Source of the DNA: Streptomyces antioxidans
GTDB lineage: Bacteria; Actinomycetota; Actinomycetes; Streptomycetales; Streptomycetaceae
Direction of reading: 5' to 3'
Assembly (NCBI RefSeq): GCF_000968685.2
Contig: NZ_LAKD02000121.1
Location: 1 to 64,000, forward strand
Length of the DNA: 64,000 nucleotides
Numbering within the stretch: the stretch's first letter is position 1; every line of letters starts with the position of its first letter. Made by a program: the position numbers and the translations under genes. Positions 1-8,303 of the stretch are shown piece by piece. The notes beneath the pieces are model-generated. The model was not told where the DNA came from, searched no databases, and saw only the letters and a program-made list of their open reading frames with translations.

Positions 1-42
1 TTCATCTCCGCCGTCAAACACGGGGAATTCCCCGCCTCCTGA
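1..42 (+). CDS. C-terminal end of a gene that starts outside the window
   Basis: The first fourteen codons read FISAVKHGEFPAS and end at a TGA. A hairpin follows 28 bases later, which supports a real gene end here. The pattern of a helix followed by G-x-F/Y-P resembles the C-terminus of ketopantoate hydroxymethyltransferase (PanB), but thirteen residues are too few to decide. The gene faces the gntP-type permease gene, so the two converge on a shared terminator. Confidence 0.4.
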   Translation, partial: FISAVKHGEFPAS

Positions 43-70
43 ACCGACCGGCCCCCCACCGCAGAAGCGA

Positions 71-92
71 ACGGCCCCCGACCGGGGGCCGT
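71..92. terminator. bidirectional hairpin terminator
   Basis: A perfect 9-bp stem (ACGGCCCCC at 71-79 and GGGGGCCGT at 84-92) with a 4-base loop lies between two convergent genes. There is no T-run, as is usual for high-GC actinobacteria. Confidence 0.65.
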
Positions 93-112
93 CGACATGT
101 GGGCGCCGCCCG

Positions 113-1585
113 CTAGATGACGATGCTCAGCAGGGCCGCGACCACGAAACCGGCCACCGACAGCACCGTCTCCAGGACCGTCCACGACTTCAGCGTGTCG
201 GTCTCGGAGATGCCGAAGTACTTCGCCACCATCCAGAAGCCGCCGTCGTTCACATGCGAGGCGAAGATCGAGCCCGCCGAGATCGACATGATGACCAGCG
301 CCAGATGGGCCTGTGAGTAGTCGCCCTCGGAGAGCATCGGGGTGACGATGCCCGCCGTCGTGACGATCGCGACCGTCGCCGAGCCCTGGGCCACCCGGAG
401 CACCACCGAGATCAGCCAGGCCAGCACGATGACCGGCAGGCCCGCGCTGTCGAAGGCGTCGGCCAGGGCCTGGGCGACACCGCTGCCCTTGAGGACCGCG
501 CCGAAGACCCCGCCCGCGCCGACCACCAGCAGGATGTTGCCCACGGGCTTGAGGGAGGCGGTGGAGACGGTCTCCAGGGACTTGCGGGACCAGCCGCGCC
601 GGATGCCCAGCAGGTAGTAGGCGAGGAGCAGGGCGATCGTCAGCGCCACGAAGGGGTGGCCGAAGAACTCGATGACCGAGCGGCCGGTGCTCGGGTCCAG
701 CGCGACCGAGGAGAACGTGGCCAGGAGGATCAGGACCAGCGGGGTGCCGATGATCGTGAGCACCGTGGCCACCGAGACCGGCCGCTCGGCCGGGGTGGCG
801 CCGGAGGCCCGCTGCTGGGCCGCGACCGCCTCCCGGGACTCCTCGGCCGCCTCCACCATGTCCTGCGGTACGGGCACGAAGATGCGGTTGCCGATCCAGG
901 CCGAGTAGCCCCACGCGGCCAGCACCGACGGGATGCCCACGACGATGCCCATCAGGATGACCCAGCCCAGGTCGACATGGAGCAGTCCGGCCGCGGCCAC
1001 CGGGCCGGGGTGCGGCGGCAGGAAGGCGTGGGTCATGGACAACCCGGCCAGCATCGGCATCGCGTAGAGCAGGATGGACTTGCCGCTGCGCTTGGCGGCC
1101 GCGTAGACGATCGGCGCGAGGACGAAGATGCCGACGTCGAAGAAGACGGGTATGCCGAAGATCAGACCGGTGAGCCCCATCGCGAGCGGCGCCCGCTTCT
1201 CCCCGAAGAGGCCGAGCAGCCGGGCACTCAGCGCCTCCGCGCCGCCGGAGACCTCGAGGATCGCGCCGAGCATGGTGCCCAGGCCGATGATGATGGCTAT
1301 GTGGCCGAGGATGCCGCCCATACCGGATTCGATGAGCGAGACGGCGTCCGACTTCTGGACCGTGCCGAAGAGTTCGGTGACCGAGAGACCGGCGGCCAGA
1401 CCGACGGCGATGGAGACGCCGAGCAGCGCCACGAAGGGCTGCAGCCGGACCTTGATGATCAGGTAGAGCAGTAGCGCGATGCCGAGGGCGGCGACGGTCA
1501 GCAGACCGGCGGTGCCGTCGATGAGGGCGAGCAGACCACCGGTGTGGGGTGGGGTCTCGGCAGCGGGAGCGGCCGCGAGCAGCAT
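113..1585 (-). CDS. GntP-family gluconate/organic acid permease
   Basis: The 490-aa product is almost entirely hydrophobic, with about 12 to 14 membrane segments, and matches the GntP family in length and pattern, for example the segment FGIPVFFDVGIFVLAPI near residues 143-160 and PPHPGPVAAA near 190-200. GntP proteins take up gluconate or related hydroxy acids with protons. The substrate cannot be read from sequence. It lies last in a leftward run of kinase, IclR regulator and RidA, separated from ridA by 196 bp that hold short G-rich direct repeats, so it may have its own promoter. Context next to D-amino-acid enzymes suggests that it imports an acyl or hydroxy-acid-like substrate of that pathway; E. 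coli DsdX, a D-serine permease, belongs to this same family, which makes D-serine a good guess. Confidence 0.85.
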   Translation of the reverse strand: MLLAAAPAAETPPHTGGLLALIDGTAGLLTVAALGIALLLYLIIKVRLQPFVALLGVSIAVGLAAGLSVTELFGTVQKSDAVSLIESGMGGILGHIAIIIGLGTMLGAILEVSGGAEALSARLLGLFGEKRAPLAMGLTGLIFGIPVFFDVGIFVLAPIVYAAAKRSGKSILLYAMPMLAGLSMTHAFLPPHPGPVAAAGLLHVDLGWVILMGIVVGIPSVLAAWGYSAWIGNRIFVPVPQDMVEAAEESREAVAAQQRASGATPAERPVSVATVLTIIGTPLVLILLATFSSVALDPSTGRSVIEFFGHPFVALTIALLLAYYLLGIRRGWSRKSLETVSTASLKPVGNILLVVGAGGVFGAVLKGSGVAQALADAFDSAGLPVIVLAWLISVVLRVAQGSATVAIVTTAGIVTPMLSEGDYSQAHLALVIMSISAGSIFASHVNDGGFWMVAKYFGISETDTLKSWTVLETVLSVAGFVVAALLSIVI

Positions 1586-1781
1586 GGGGAACTCCGGAAT
1601 GTGGGTAGGGGGTACCGCCGCACGGCGGGGGGCCGCGCGCGGGGAAAGCCTGGGTGCGGGTGATCAGGGCGCGAGCTTCCGGCGACGGGGACGGGGACGG
1701 AGGTGGAGGTCGAGATGGGGATGGGGAGTTGGAACCCGTGGCGGGCGGGGAAAGCTCCCGCCCGCCACGGGGGTTCGGGGA

Positions 1782-2195
1782 TCAGCCCAGTACGGCGAGG
1801 GCGTCGATCTCGACGAGCAGACCGGCAGGGAGCCCGACGTAGACCGTCGTACGGGCGGCCGGGGCCTCCTTCAGGTCGGCGAAGAACTCGTTGTAGATCT
1901 CGTTGAGTTCGGCGAAGTGGCCGGTGTCGGTGAGGTAGATCCGCACCATCACCACGTCCTCCCAGCTCGCACCGCCCTCCTCCAGCACGGACTGCACATT
2001 GCGCAGGGTCTGCAGGGTCTGCTCGCGCAGGGTGGGCCCGACGGGGGCGGGGGCCTGGCCCGGGACGGCGGGGCCGAAGCCGACCTGACCGGCGACCTGG
2101 AGGATGTTCCCCTTCTTCACGCCGTGGGAGAACTTGGCGGGCGGGGTGGTGTGGGTGGCCGGGGTGATCGCGGTCTTCTGCAGCTTCTCGGTCAT
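1782..2195 (-). CDS. RidA/YjgF/YER057c-family enamine/imine deaminase
   Basis: The 137-aa product has the RidA fold signature: G-N-I-L-Q-V-A-G-Q-V-G near residue 30, a QTLQTLRNVQSVLEEGGASW helix, then V-x-V-R-I-Y-L-T-D and the C-terminal G-L-x-A-G-L-L-V-E-I-D-A. RidA proteins hydrolyse reactive 2-aminoacrylate and other enamines released by PLP-dependent dehydratases. Its start codon overlaps the iclR stop by 4 bp (ATGA), and a GAGGAGA ribosome-binding site sits about 8 bases upstream. A PLP D-serine-dehydratase-type gene is divergently encoded 2.5 kb away, a fitting source of aminoacrylate. The usual RidA arginine that binds the carboxylate appears in V-R-I-Y. Confidence 0.9.
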   Translation of the reverse strand: MTEKLQKTAITPATHTTPPAKFSHGVKKGNILQVAGQVGFGPAVPGQAPAPVGPTLREQTLQTLRNVQSVLEEGGASWEDVVMVRIYLTDTGHFAELNEIYNEFFADLKEAPAARTTVYVGLPAGLLVEIDALAVLG

Positions 2196-3022
2196 GAGGA
2201 GGTCTCCTCGGCTCTCTTCTCGGGGGTTTGGTGCGATGGTTCGGATGAGGGGGTGGCGGCCGACGCGTCGAGGGACACGGGGGCACCGCCCGAGTATTCC
2301 CGGCTGATCTCCTCCGCCGTGCGGCGCACCAGCGGCAGCAGGGAGAGGAGTTCGTCGGCGCTGACGACGACGTTGGGCGCCGATACCGAGCAGGCGGCGA
2401 CGACCCGTCCGTCCGCTCCCCGGATCGGTGCCCCGACGCAGTTGATCGACTCCTCGTGGCCGCCGAAGTCGGTGGCCCAGCCCTGGTCGCGCACGGTCGC
2501 CAGCTCCTTGAGGAACGCGGCGGCGTTGGGCGTCGAACGGGGCGTGTACGCGGGGTAGGTGAGCCGTTCGGCCAGCGTCCGCCGCTCGGGCTCGGGCAGA
2601 TCGGCCAGCAGCAGCTTGGCCACGGCGGCCACGGTGATGGCCACGGGCTTGCCGATCCGTGAGTACATCCGCACCGGGTAGCGGCTCTCGACCTTGTCGA
2701 TGTAGAGCACCTCGTTCTCCTCGTACACCGCGAGGTGGACGGTGTGCCCGCAGCGTTCGTTGAGCGCCACCAGATGGGGGTGGGCGATCTCGCGCACGTC
2801 GAGGTTCTCGACCGCCTCCTGCGCGAGCGCGAAGAGGCGGGCGCCGAGGCGGTAGCGCTGGTCCTGCTGGCGGTAGACCATGCCGTGCTCATGGAGGGTG
2901 CGCAGCAGCCGCAGCGCGGTCGACTTGTGCACGCCCAGCCGCGTGGCGACCTGCTCCAGATTGGCCGGTCCCTCCGCCAGCAGCGGCAGGATGGTCAGCG
3001 CTCGGTCGACGGTCTGGCTCAT
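2192..3022 (-). CDS. IclR-family transcriptional regulator
   Basis: This 276-aa protein starts MSQTVDRALTILPLLAEGPA, a classic IclR N-terminus. The winged helix-turn-helix covers about residues 1-65 (LEQVATRLGVHKSTALRLL), and the effector-binding GAF-like domain follows (the S-I-N-C-V-G-A-P-I-R segment near 200). The chosen ATG overlaps the upstream kinase stop codon by 4 bp; a longer in-frame extension is possible but lacks support. IclR proteins bind palindromes in divergent promoters and respond to small metabolites of the controlled pathway. The best candidate operator is the perfect inverted repeat at 4736-4752. It is coupled both to the kinase and to ridA, so it most likely controls its own operon and the divergent dehydratase/deacylase genes. 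Confidence 0.92.
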   Translation of the reverse strand: MSQTVDRALTILPLLAEGPANLEQVATRLGVHKSTALRLLRTLHEHGMVYRQQDQRYRLGARLFALAQEAVENLDVREIAHPHLVALNERCGHTVHLAVYEENEVLYIDKVESRYPVRMYSRIGKPVAITVAAVAKLLLADLPEPERRTLAERLTYPAYTPRSTPNAAAFLKELATVRDQGWATDFGGHEESINCVGAPIRGADGRVVAACSVSAPNVVVSADELLSLLPLVRRTAEEISREYSGGAPVSLDASAATPSSEPSHQTPEKRAEETSS

Positions 3023-4674
3023 GAGTCGGTTACCTCCACCGCTGCGGTCTCGGCCCACTTTTCGGCGGGACTCGGCAGATCTGTCCAGCCGGGGCCGAAT
3101 CGCAGTGTGCCCCACCGCGTGGCATCGAGTGCCACCAGGTGGTCGGCGTACTCGCGGGCGGGCGGGGTGCCGAGGTCGCCGGGGACGGTGAGGGCGGCGG
3201 CGGCCATGAGGTGGCCGTGGCGCAGCCGTTCGGCGATGGGCAGTCCGCGCAGGGTGCCGGAGAGGAAACCGGCGGCGAAGGCGTCGCCCGCGCCGACGGG
3301 GGCGACGACGTCGACGTGCGGGGCGGGTTCGAAGGTGATGTCGTCGGCGCGGTCGCCTGGGCGGCGGGCATCGGTGTCATGGCCTGGGCGGCGGGCATCC
3401 GCGCCGCCGTCCGAGCGGCGGTCGTCGGCGCGGTCGCCTAGGCAGCGAGCGTGGACGTCATCCCCTGAGCGGCGCGCATCGGCGTCACCGTCCGAGCGGC
3501 GCGCGTCGGCATCGGGGCCTGAGCGGCAGACGTCGGCGCCGTCGCCTGAGCGGTGGGCATCGGCGCCGTCGCCTGAGCGGCGGTCGTCGGCGTCATCGCC
3601 TGGGCGGCGGTCGTCGGCGTCATCGCCTGGGCGGCGGGCATCCACACCGTCGCCTGAGCGGCGGGCGTCAGCGCGGTGGTCTGAGCTGCGCGCGTCGGCG
3701 GCGGCGCCTCGGCCGCGGGCGTCGGCGCCGTCGCCTGAGCGGCGCGCGTAGGCCGTGGCCCCGGCGCCGCCCTGCTTGACGACCAGCACCTCCGGCTCGG
3801 GCAGCGCCGCCCGTATGGCCTCCGGGCCGCGTACCCCCCAGACCGCCGCGGCCTCGTCCTCGCCGACGAAGACGAGGTCGCAGCGGCGGGCGAGGTCGAG
3901 CAGGACCGCAGGGCCGGTTTCGCCATCGGCTCCCGCTCCCTCCACCTCCCCCTCCCCCTTCTGCCAGAGCGAGACCCGGTAGTTGAGGTCGAAGGAGACG
4001 AGGGGGCGACCGGGGGCGCAGGCGGTCAGCTCGTGCATCAGCGCGCGGCAGTCGCCGGAGAGGGCCGGGGTGATCCCGGTCAGGTGGAGCACCCGGCCGG
4101 ACCAGGCCCGCGCCCGGGGGATGAGCGCGGGGGACATGGCCGCGGCGGCGGATCCGGCCCGGTAGTAGACCACCTCGGCGAGCGGTTCCGGGGCGGCGCC
4201 GCCGTCCCGGTCGGCCGTCTCGGAGCCGACGGCCCGCTCCCCCGCCGTACGGAAGTAGATCCCGGTGGGGCGGTACGGGTCGCGCTGGACGTACGCCGTG
4301 TCCACGCCGGTGGCCGCGATCTCCCGTACGAGGTGCTCGCCGAAGCCGTCCGTGCCCACCCGGCTGATCCAGCGCGCGCTGTGCCCGGCGCGGGCCAGAC
4401 CACAGGCGACATTGGACTCGGCGCCGCCGATGCCCCGGGCGAAGGAGGGGACATCCGCCAGTCGGCCCGGTCGGGACGGCACGAAGGTCACCATCGACTC
4501 GCCGAGACATACGACGTCGACACCATCGGCGATGACGTCGGCGTCGACGACATCACCGACAACATCACCGACAACATCGCCGGCGTCAGCGACGCCTTCG
4601 GCGGCCTCGGCGCTGGAGAGAGGGGACACGGTTGGGTCTCGCTCCTCGTGGATGGGCGGATGGGGGGCAGCCAC
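3019..4674 (-). CDS. PfkB-family sugar kinase (KDG-kinase-like) with repetitive insert
   Basis: The conserved part begins near residue 52 (VDVVCLGESMVTFVPSRPG), contains the GIGGAESNVACGLARAG substrate-side motif near 81-97 and the ATP/catalytic motif APVGAGDAFAAGF near 458-470, where Asp464 is the expected catalytic base. This pattern is closest to 2-keto-3-deoxygluconate kinases. Unlike family members of about 310-350 residues, the protein has 551: an acidic V/D repeat leader (residues 25-50) and a block of about 137 residues (309-445) made of fifteen 9-residue repeats inserted before the GAGD motif. The frame is kept throughout, so the gene may still be functional. The start is uncertain; GTG at 4674 is the longest option and a start nearer residue 50 would fit the family better. 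It heads an operon with iclR and ridA. Confidence 0.8.
   Translation of the reverse strand: MAAPHPPIHEERDPTVSPLSSAEAAEGVADAGDVVGDVVGDVVDADVIADGVDVVCLGESMVTFVPSRPGRLADVPSFARGIGGAESNVACGLARAGHSARWISRVGTDGFGEHLVREIAATGVDTAYVQRDPYRPTGIYFRTAGERAVGSETADRDGGAAPEPLAEVVYYRAGSAAAAMSPALIPRARAWSGRVLHLTGITPALSGDCRALMHELTACAPGRPLVSFDLNYRVSLWQKGEGEVEGAGADGETGPAVLLDLARRCDLVFVGEDEAAAVWGVRGPEAIRAALPEPEVLVVKQGGAGATAYARRSGDGADARGRGAAADARSSDHRADARRSGDGVDARRPGDDADDRRPGDDADDRRSGDGADAHRSGDGADVCRSGPDADARRSDGDADARRSGDDVHARCLGDRADDRRSDGGADARRPGHDTDARRPGDRADDITFEPAPHVDVVAPVGAGDAFAAGFLSGTLRGLPIAERLRHGHLMAAAALTVPGDLGTPPAREYADHLVALDATRWGTLRFGPGWTDLPSPAEKWAETAAVEVTDS
3340..3747 (-). repeat. 27-bp in-frame minisatellite inside the kinase gene
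   Basis: About fifteen tandem copies of a 27-bp unit encode variants of DARRSGDGA / DDRRPGDDA. Units differ by a few bases each but never break the frame. They fall in the loop that precedes the GAGD motif of the PfkB fold, a surface position, which may be why expansion is tolerated. The peptide is strongly charged (D and R) and predicted disordered. Confidence 0.93.
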
Positions 4675-4735
4675 ACACCGTTGACCCGGTGCTGGGCGGG
4701 ATGTTAGACAGCGCTAAGCGTTATGCGCAATGAAC

Positions 4736-4752
4736 GTTGCAGAGATTGCAAC
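4736..4752. promoter_or_regulatory. candidate IclR operator
   Basis: GTTGCA at 4736-4741 and TGCAAC at 4747-4752 form a perfect inverted repeat with a 5-bp spacer. It lies in the only intergenic region between the divergent kinase-iclR-ridA operon and the dehydratase gene, 24 bp before the dehydratase start codon. Spacing and AT content suit an IclR site; assignment is inference. Confidence 0.5.
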
Positions 4753-4775
4753 CGAAATCGTTATGGAGGCGCTCC

Positions 4776-6074
4776 ATGGCCACCGACCATCGCGACCAGG
4801 CCGTCGCCGCCCTCGCGCGGGAGCGCGTCGACCACCGCTTCAAGGGGCTGCCGCCTAGCGCCGAGGGCCTTACGGTCGGCGAGCTCGCCGCCGAGCGGCG
4901 CTCCCTGTTCACCGGTGGCTTCACCACGCCCGTACTGGCGCTGTCGGCCGAGGCGCTGGAGCACAACCTGGTGGCGATGGAGCGCTACTCCGCCGCCCAT
5001 GGGCTCGCCTTCGCCCCGCACGGCAAGACCTCCCTGGCCCCGCAGCTCTTCGAGCGCCAACTCGCGCACGGGGCCTGGGGGATCACCGCGGCCGTCCCCA
5101 CCCAGGTGCGGATCTACCGGGCCTTCGGCATCCAGCGGATCTTCCTCGCCAACGAGGTCGTCGACGCCGCCGCCCTGCACTGGCTCGCGGCCGAACTCGA
5201 CGCCGACCCCGATTTCCGCTTCATCGCCTACGTCGACTCGGTGCGCGGCGTGGAGCTGATGGACGCGGCCCTGCGGGAGGCGGGCGCGCGGCGGCCGGTC
5301 GATGTGGTGGTCGAGCTGGGCGGCGGCGAGGGAGCGCGCACCGGGGTCCGTACGGAGGCGGAGTGCGCGGCGGTCGCCGACGCGGTCGCGGCCACCGGGA
5401 CCCTGCGGCTGGTCGGGGTGGCGGGTTACGAGGGCGAGGTGCCGAAGCCGGACGGCGAGCGGGTACGCGCGTGGCTGCGCCGCCTGACGGCACTGGCGGC
5501 GGACTTCGACGCGGCGGGCCGCTTCGGGGACGTGGACGAGGTGGACGAGGTGGTGGTCAGCGCGGGCGGCAGCGCGTGGTTCGACGCGGTGGCGGACGTC
5601 TTCGCGGAACTGCCCACGCTGTCGCGGCCGGTGCTGAAGCTGCTGCGCTCGGGGGCGTACGTCTCCCATGACGACGGCCACTACCGGCACATCACCCCGT
5701 TCAACCGCGTCCCGGAGGAGGGCGAGCTGCACCCGGCCTTCCGCCTGTGGGCCCAGGTCGTCTCGCGCCCCGAACCGGGCCAGGCGTTCCTCAACGCGGG
5801 CAAGCGGGACGCGGCGTACGACCTGGACATGCCCGAACCCCAGCTGATCCGCTCCGCCCGGGACGCCACCACCCGCCCCGCCACGGGCCTCACCATCACG
5901 GCCCTCTCCGACCAGCACGCCTGGGTCTCGGTCGCGGACGACACGCCCCTGGAGGTCGGCGACTGGGTGGCCCTGGGCCTCTCCCACCCCTGCACCAGCT
6001 TCGACAAATGGCAACTGATCCCGGTAGCGGAGTCCAACGGCACCGTCACGGACTACATCCGCACCTTCTTCTAA
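4776..6074 (+). CDS. DSD1-type D-serine dehydratase / amino acid deaminase
   Basis: The 432-aa product has the alanine-racemase-like N-terminal barrel with the PLP lysine in APHGKTS (Lys84), followed by G-G-G-E-G-A-R-T-G, the LRSGAYVSHDDGHY segment, and near the C-terminus S-H-P-C-T-S-F-D-K-W. The His-x-Cys pair in this last motif is the zinc site of eukaryotic-type D-serine dehydratases, which use PLP and zinc to turn D-serine into pyruvate and ammonia; the related D-threonine aldolases share the fold. The ATG at 4776 follows a GGAGG site 6 bases upstream, which decides this start over an in-frame one 13 codons earlier. The intermediate aminoacrylate would be cleared by the divergent ridA product. 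Confidence 0.82.
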   Translation: MATDHRDQAVAALARERVDHRFKGLPPSAEGLTVGELAAERRSLFTGGFTTPVLALSAEALEHNLVAMERYSAAHGLAFAPHGKTSLAPQLFERQLAHGAWGITAAVPTQVRIYRAFGIQRIFLANEVVDAAALHWLAAELDADPDFRFIAYVDSVRGVELMDAALREAGARRPVDVVVELGGGEGARTGVRTEAECAAVADAVAATGTLRLVGVAGYEGEVPKPDGERVRAWLRRLTALAADFDAAGRFGDVDEVDEVVVSAGGSAWFDAVADVFAELPTLSRPVLKLLRSGAYVSHDDGHYRHITPFNRVPEEGELHPAFRLWAQVVSRPEPGQAFLNAGKRDAAYDLDMPEPQLIRSARDATTRPATGLTITALSDQHAWVSVADDTPLEVGDWVALGLSHPCTSFDKWQLIPVAESNGTVTDYIRTFF

Positions 6075-6280
6075 CCCGCCCCACCCTCCCCCGGGGCTCC
6101 GCCCCGGCACGGTTCCCCAAAGGCGCCGATCAGGCCGGGCCCAAGCCCCGGTCGGCCCCGGCGGGCGGAGCACAAGGCCAACACTGGACTCGGGCGCAGT
6201 GCACCCAGCTTGCGGGCCACGAGACCCGCGGCCGGGCCATAGGCGCAAGCCCCGTCGGCCCCGGCGGCCGAGGCTGGCGG

Positions 6281-6305
6281 TGTGGGGGACCCGGAGGGTC
6301 CCCCA
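6281..6305. repeat. palindromic repeat, copy 1
   Basis: This is a 9-bp perfect stem with loop GGA, flanked by a 3' segment shared with copy 2 at 6508-6532. Paired copies in one intergenic region suggest a dispersed palindromic element; a role in termination or mRNA stability is possible. Confidence 0.7.
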
Positions 6306-6507
6306 CCGAGTCAGGGCGGGTGGGTGGGACAACGGACGGTGCGCGCCCGCGCTGGGCCCGGGCGCAGGAGCCCGGGTTACGGGCCGTGAGCCCCGGGGCG
6401 GGGGCCATGGGCCCTGGTGGCCGGGGCGCGCCCGCGCTGGGCCCAAGACGCAGGTCGGGCGGCTCACGGGCCGTGCGGCCGGACCAAGGGCGCGAGTCCC
6501 CTGTGGG

Positions 6508-6532
6508 TGTGGGGGACCCGGAGGGTCCCCCA
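6508..6532. repeat. palindromic repeat, copy 2
   Basis: The 25-base core is identical to copy 1 at 6281-6305, and the shared 3' flank (with small changes) ends about 80 bases before the deacylase start codon. Confidence 0.7.
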
Positions 6533-6610
6533 GCGGGTAAGGGCGGGTGGGTGGGACAACAAGACGGCGGGCGCCCCAAGGCGCGGGCGGCAGGAAGAGA
6601 GGGCAACCCC

Positions 6611-8218
6611 ATGCAGCTGGTCATCCGCGGTGCGGACGTCATCGACGGCACCGGACAAGCCCGGTACCGGGCAGACGTGGCCGTCGACGGCGGCCGGATC
6701 GCCGCCATCGTGCCCGAGGGGAGCGGCCGACGCCCCACCGCCCACCGCGTGGTGGAGGCCGACGGCCTCGCCCTCTCCCCCGGCTTCATCGATATGCACG
6801 CCCACAGCGACCTCGCCCTGCTCCGCGACCCCGACCACTCCGCGAAGGCCGCCCAGGGCGTGACCCTGGAGGTCATCGGCCAGGACGGGCTCTCGTACGC
6901 GCCCGTGGACGACCGCACGCTCGCCCAGATCCGTACCGCCATCACCGGCTGGAACGGCGACGGCTCCGACATCGACTTCACCTGGCGCACCGTCGGCGAG
7001 TTCCTGGACCGCCTCGACCACGGCTTCGACGGCCGGGGCATCGCGGTCAACGCCGCGTACCTCATCCCCCAGGGCACCGTCCGCATGCTCGCCCTCGGCT
7101 GGGCGGACCGCGACGCGACGCCCGCCGAGGTCGAACGGATGAAGGCGCTGGTGGCGGAGGGACTTGAGCAGGGGGCGGTCGGCCTGTCCTCCGGGCTCAC
7201 CTACACCCCCGGGATGTACGCGTCCGACGCCGAGCTCACCGAGCTGTGCCGGGTCGTGGCCGCGTACGACGGCTACTACTGCCCCCACCACCGCTCCTAC
7301 GGCGCCGGTGCCCTCCGCGCCTACGAGGAGATGGTGGCCCTCAGCCGGGAGGCGGGCTGTGCGCTGCACCTCGCCCACGCCACCATGAACTTCGACCTCA
7401 ACAAGGGCCGCGCCCCCGAACTGCTCGCGCTCCTCGACACCGCGCTCGCCGACGGCGCCGACATCACCCTCGACACCTATCCCTATCTCCCCGGCTGCAC
7501 CACGCTCGCCGCGATGCTGCCGAGCTGGGCGGCCGAGGGCGGCCCCGACGCGGCCCTCGCACGGCTGCGCGACGACGCCGAGGCCGAACGCATCCGGCAC
7601 GTCATGGAGGAAGAGGGAGCGGACGGCTGCCACGGGGTGCCGATCAACTGGGACACGATCGAGATCTCCGGCGTGCACGACCCGGTCCTCACCGGATACG
7701 TCGGCAAGACGGTCGCCGCGAGCGCCCGCGAACGGGCCGAGGCGCCCTGGGTCACCGCGCGCCGCCTCCTCCTTGACGACCGCCTCGGCCCGACGATCCT
7801 GCAACACGTCGGGCACGAGGAGAACGTCCAGGCGATCATGAAGCACCCCGCCCACACCGGCGGCAGCGACGGCATCCTGCACGGCGCCAAGCCGCACCCC
7901 CGCGCCTACGGCACGTTCCCCCAGTACCTGGGCCGCTACGTCCGTGAGCTGGGCGTCCTCGCCCTGGAGGAGTGCGTGGCCCATCTGACCGCACGCCCCG
8001 CGGCCCGCCTCCGCCTCCCCGACCGCGGCCAGGTCCGCGAGGGCTACCGCGCGGACCTCGTCCTCTTCGACCCGGAGACGGTCGCGGCGGGCTCGACGTT
8101 CGAGGCCCCGCGCACCCTGCCGACCGGCATTCCCCACGTCCTCATCGACGGCCGCTTCGTCATCGAGGACGGACGGCGGACGGACGTCCTCGCGGGGCGC
8201 GCGATCCGCCGCGCGTGA
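6611..8218 (+). CDS. N-acyl-D-amino-acid deacylase (D-aminoacylase)
   Basis: The 535-aa protein is an amidohydrolase of the D-aminoacylase group. It starts with the small beta-sandwich (MQLVIRGADVIDGTG), then the metal motif FIDMHAHSD (His63, His65), LHLAHATMN, later HVGHEEN, and the GSDGILHG motif with its conserved Asp, then a C-terminal sandwich with RADLVLFDP. These enzymes cut N-acyl-D-amino acids into a fatty or acetic acid and a D-amino acid, using zinc. The start ATG at 6611 follows GGAAGAGAGG about 8 bases upstream; a much longer open frame upstream runs through the repeats and is not coding. It is co-directional with the D-serine dehydratase-type gene and would feed it or sister enzymes. 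Confidence 0.9.
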   Translation: MQLVIRGADVIDGTGQARYRADVAVDGGRIAAIVPEGSGRRPTAHRVVEADGLALSPGFIDMHAHSDLALLRDPDHSAKAAQGVTLEVIGQDGLSYAPVDDRTLAQIRTAITGWNGDGSDIDFTWRTVGEFLDRLDHGFDGRGIAVNAAYLIPQGTVRMLALGWADRDATPAEVERMKALVAEGLEQGAVGLSSGLTYTPGMYASDAELTELCRVVAAYDGYYCPHHRSYGAGALRAYEEMVALSREAGCALHLAHATMNFDLNKGRAPELLALLDTALADGADITLDTYPYLPGCTTLAAMLPSWAAEGGPDAALARLRDDAEAERIRHVMEEEGADGCHGVPINWDTIEISGVHDPVLTGYVGKTVAASARERAEAPWVTARRLLLDDRLGPTILQHVGHEENVQAIMKHPAHTGGSDGILHGAKPHPRAYGTFPQYLGRYVRELGVLALEECVAHLTARPAARLRLPDRGQVREGYRADLVLFDPETVAAGSTFEAPRTLPTGIPHVLIDGRFVIEDGRRTDVLAGRAIRRA

Positions 8219-8303
8219 GAGGTCGCGCGGCGGGCTCGCACGGCCGCATCGTGCACAGGGGCGGGGAAGTCCGTTGTCAGCGGGCAGTGTTACGTTCTGT
8301 GAC

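Larger units (their letters stand above)
6075..6610. other. 536-bp intergenic region with hairpins and a duplicated palindrome
   Basis: No gene is visible here. A perfect hairpin CCGGGGC-TCC-GCCCCGG lies at 6091-6107, just after the dehydratase stop, and is a likely terminator. Two copies of a longer segment follow at about 6281-6335 and 6508-6562; each begins with a 21-base palindrome (GGGGGACCC, 3-base loop, GGGTCCCCC) and continues with a shared GGGCGGGTGGGTGGGACAAC. Confidence 0.7.

Noticed and set aside
5747..6610. Upstream extension of the D-aminoacylase frame by about 290 codons
   Set aside because: It runs out of frame through the end of the dehydratase gene and through palindromic repeats; the ATG at 6611 fits the family.
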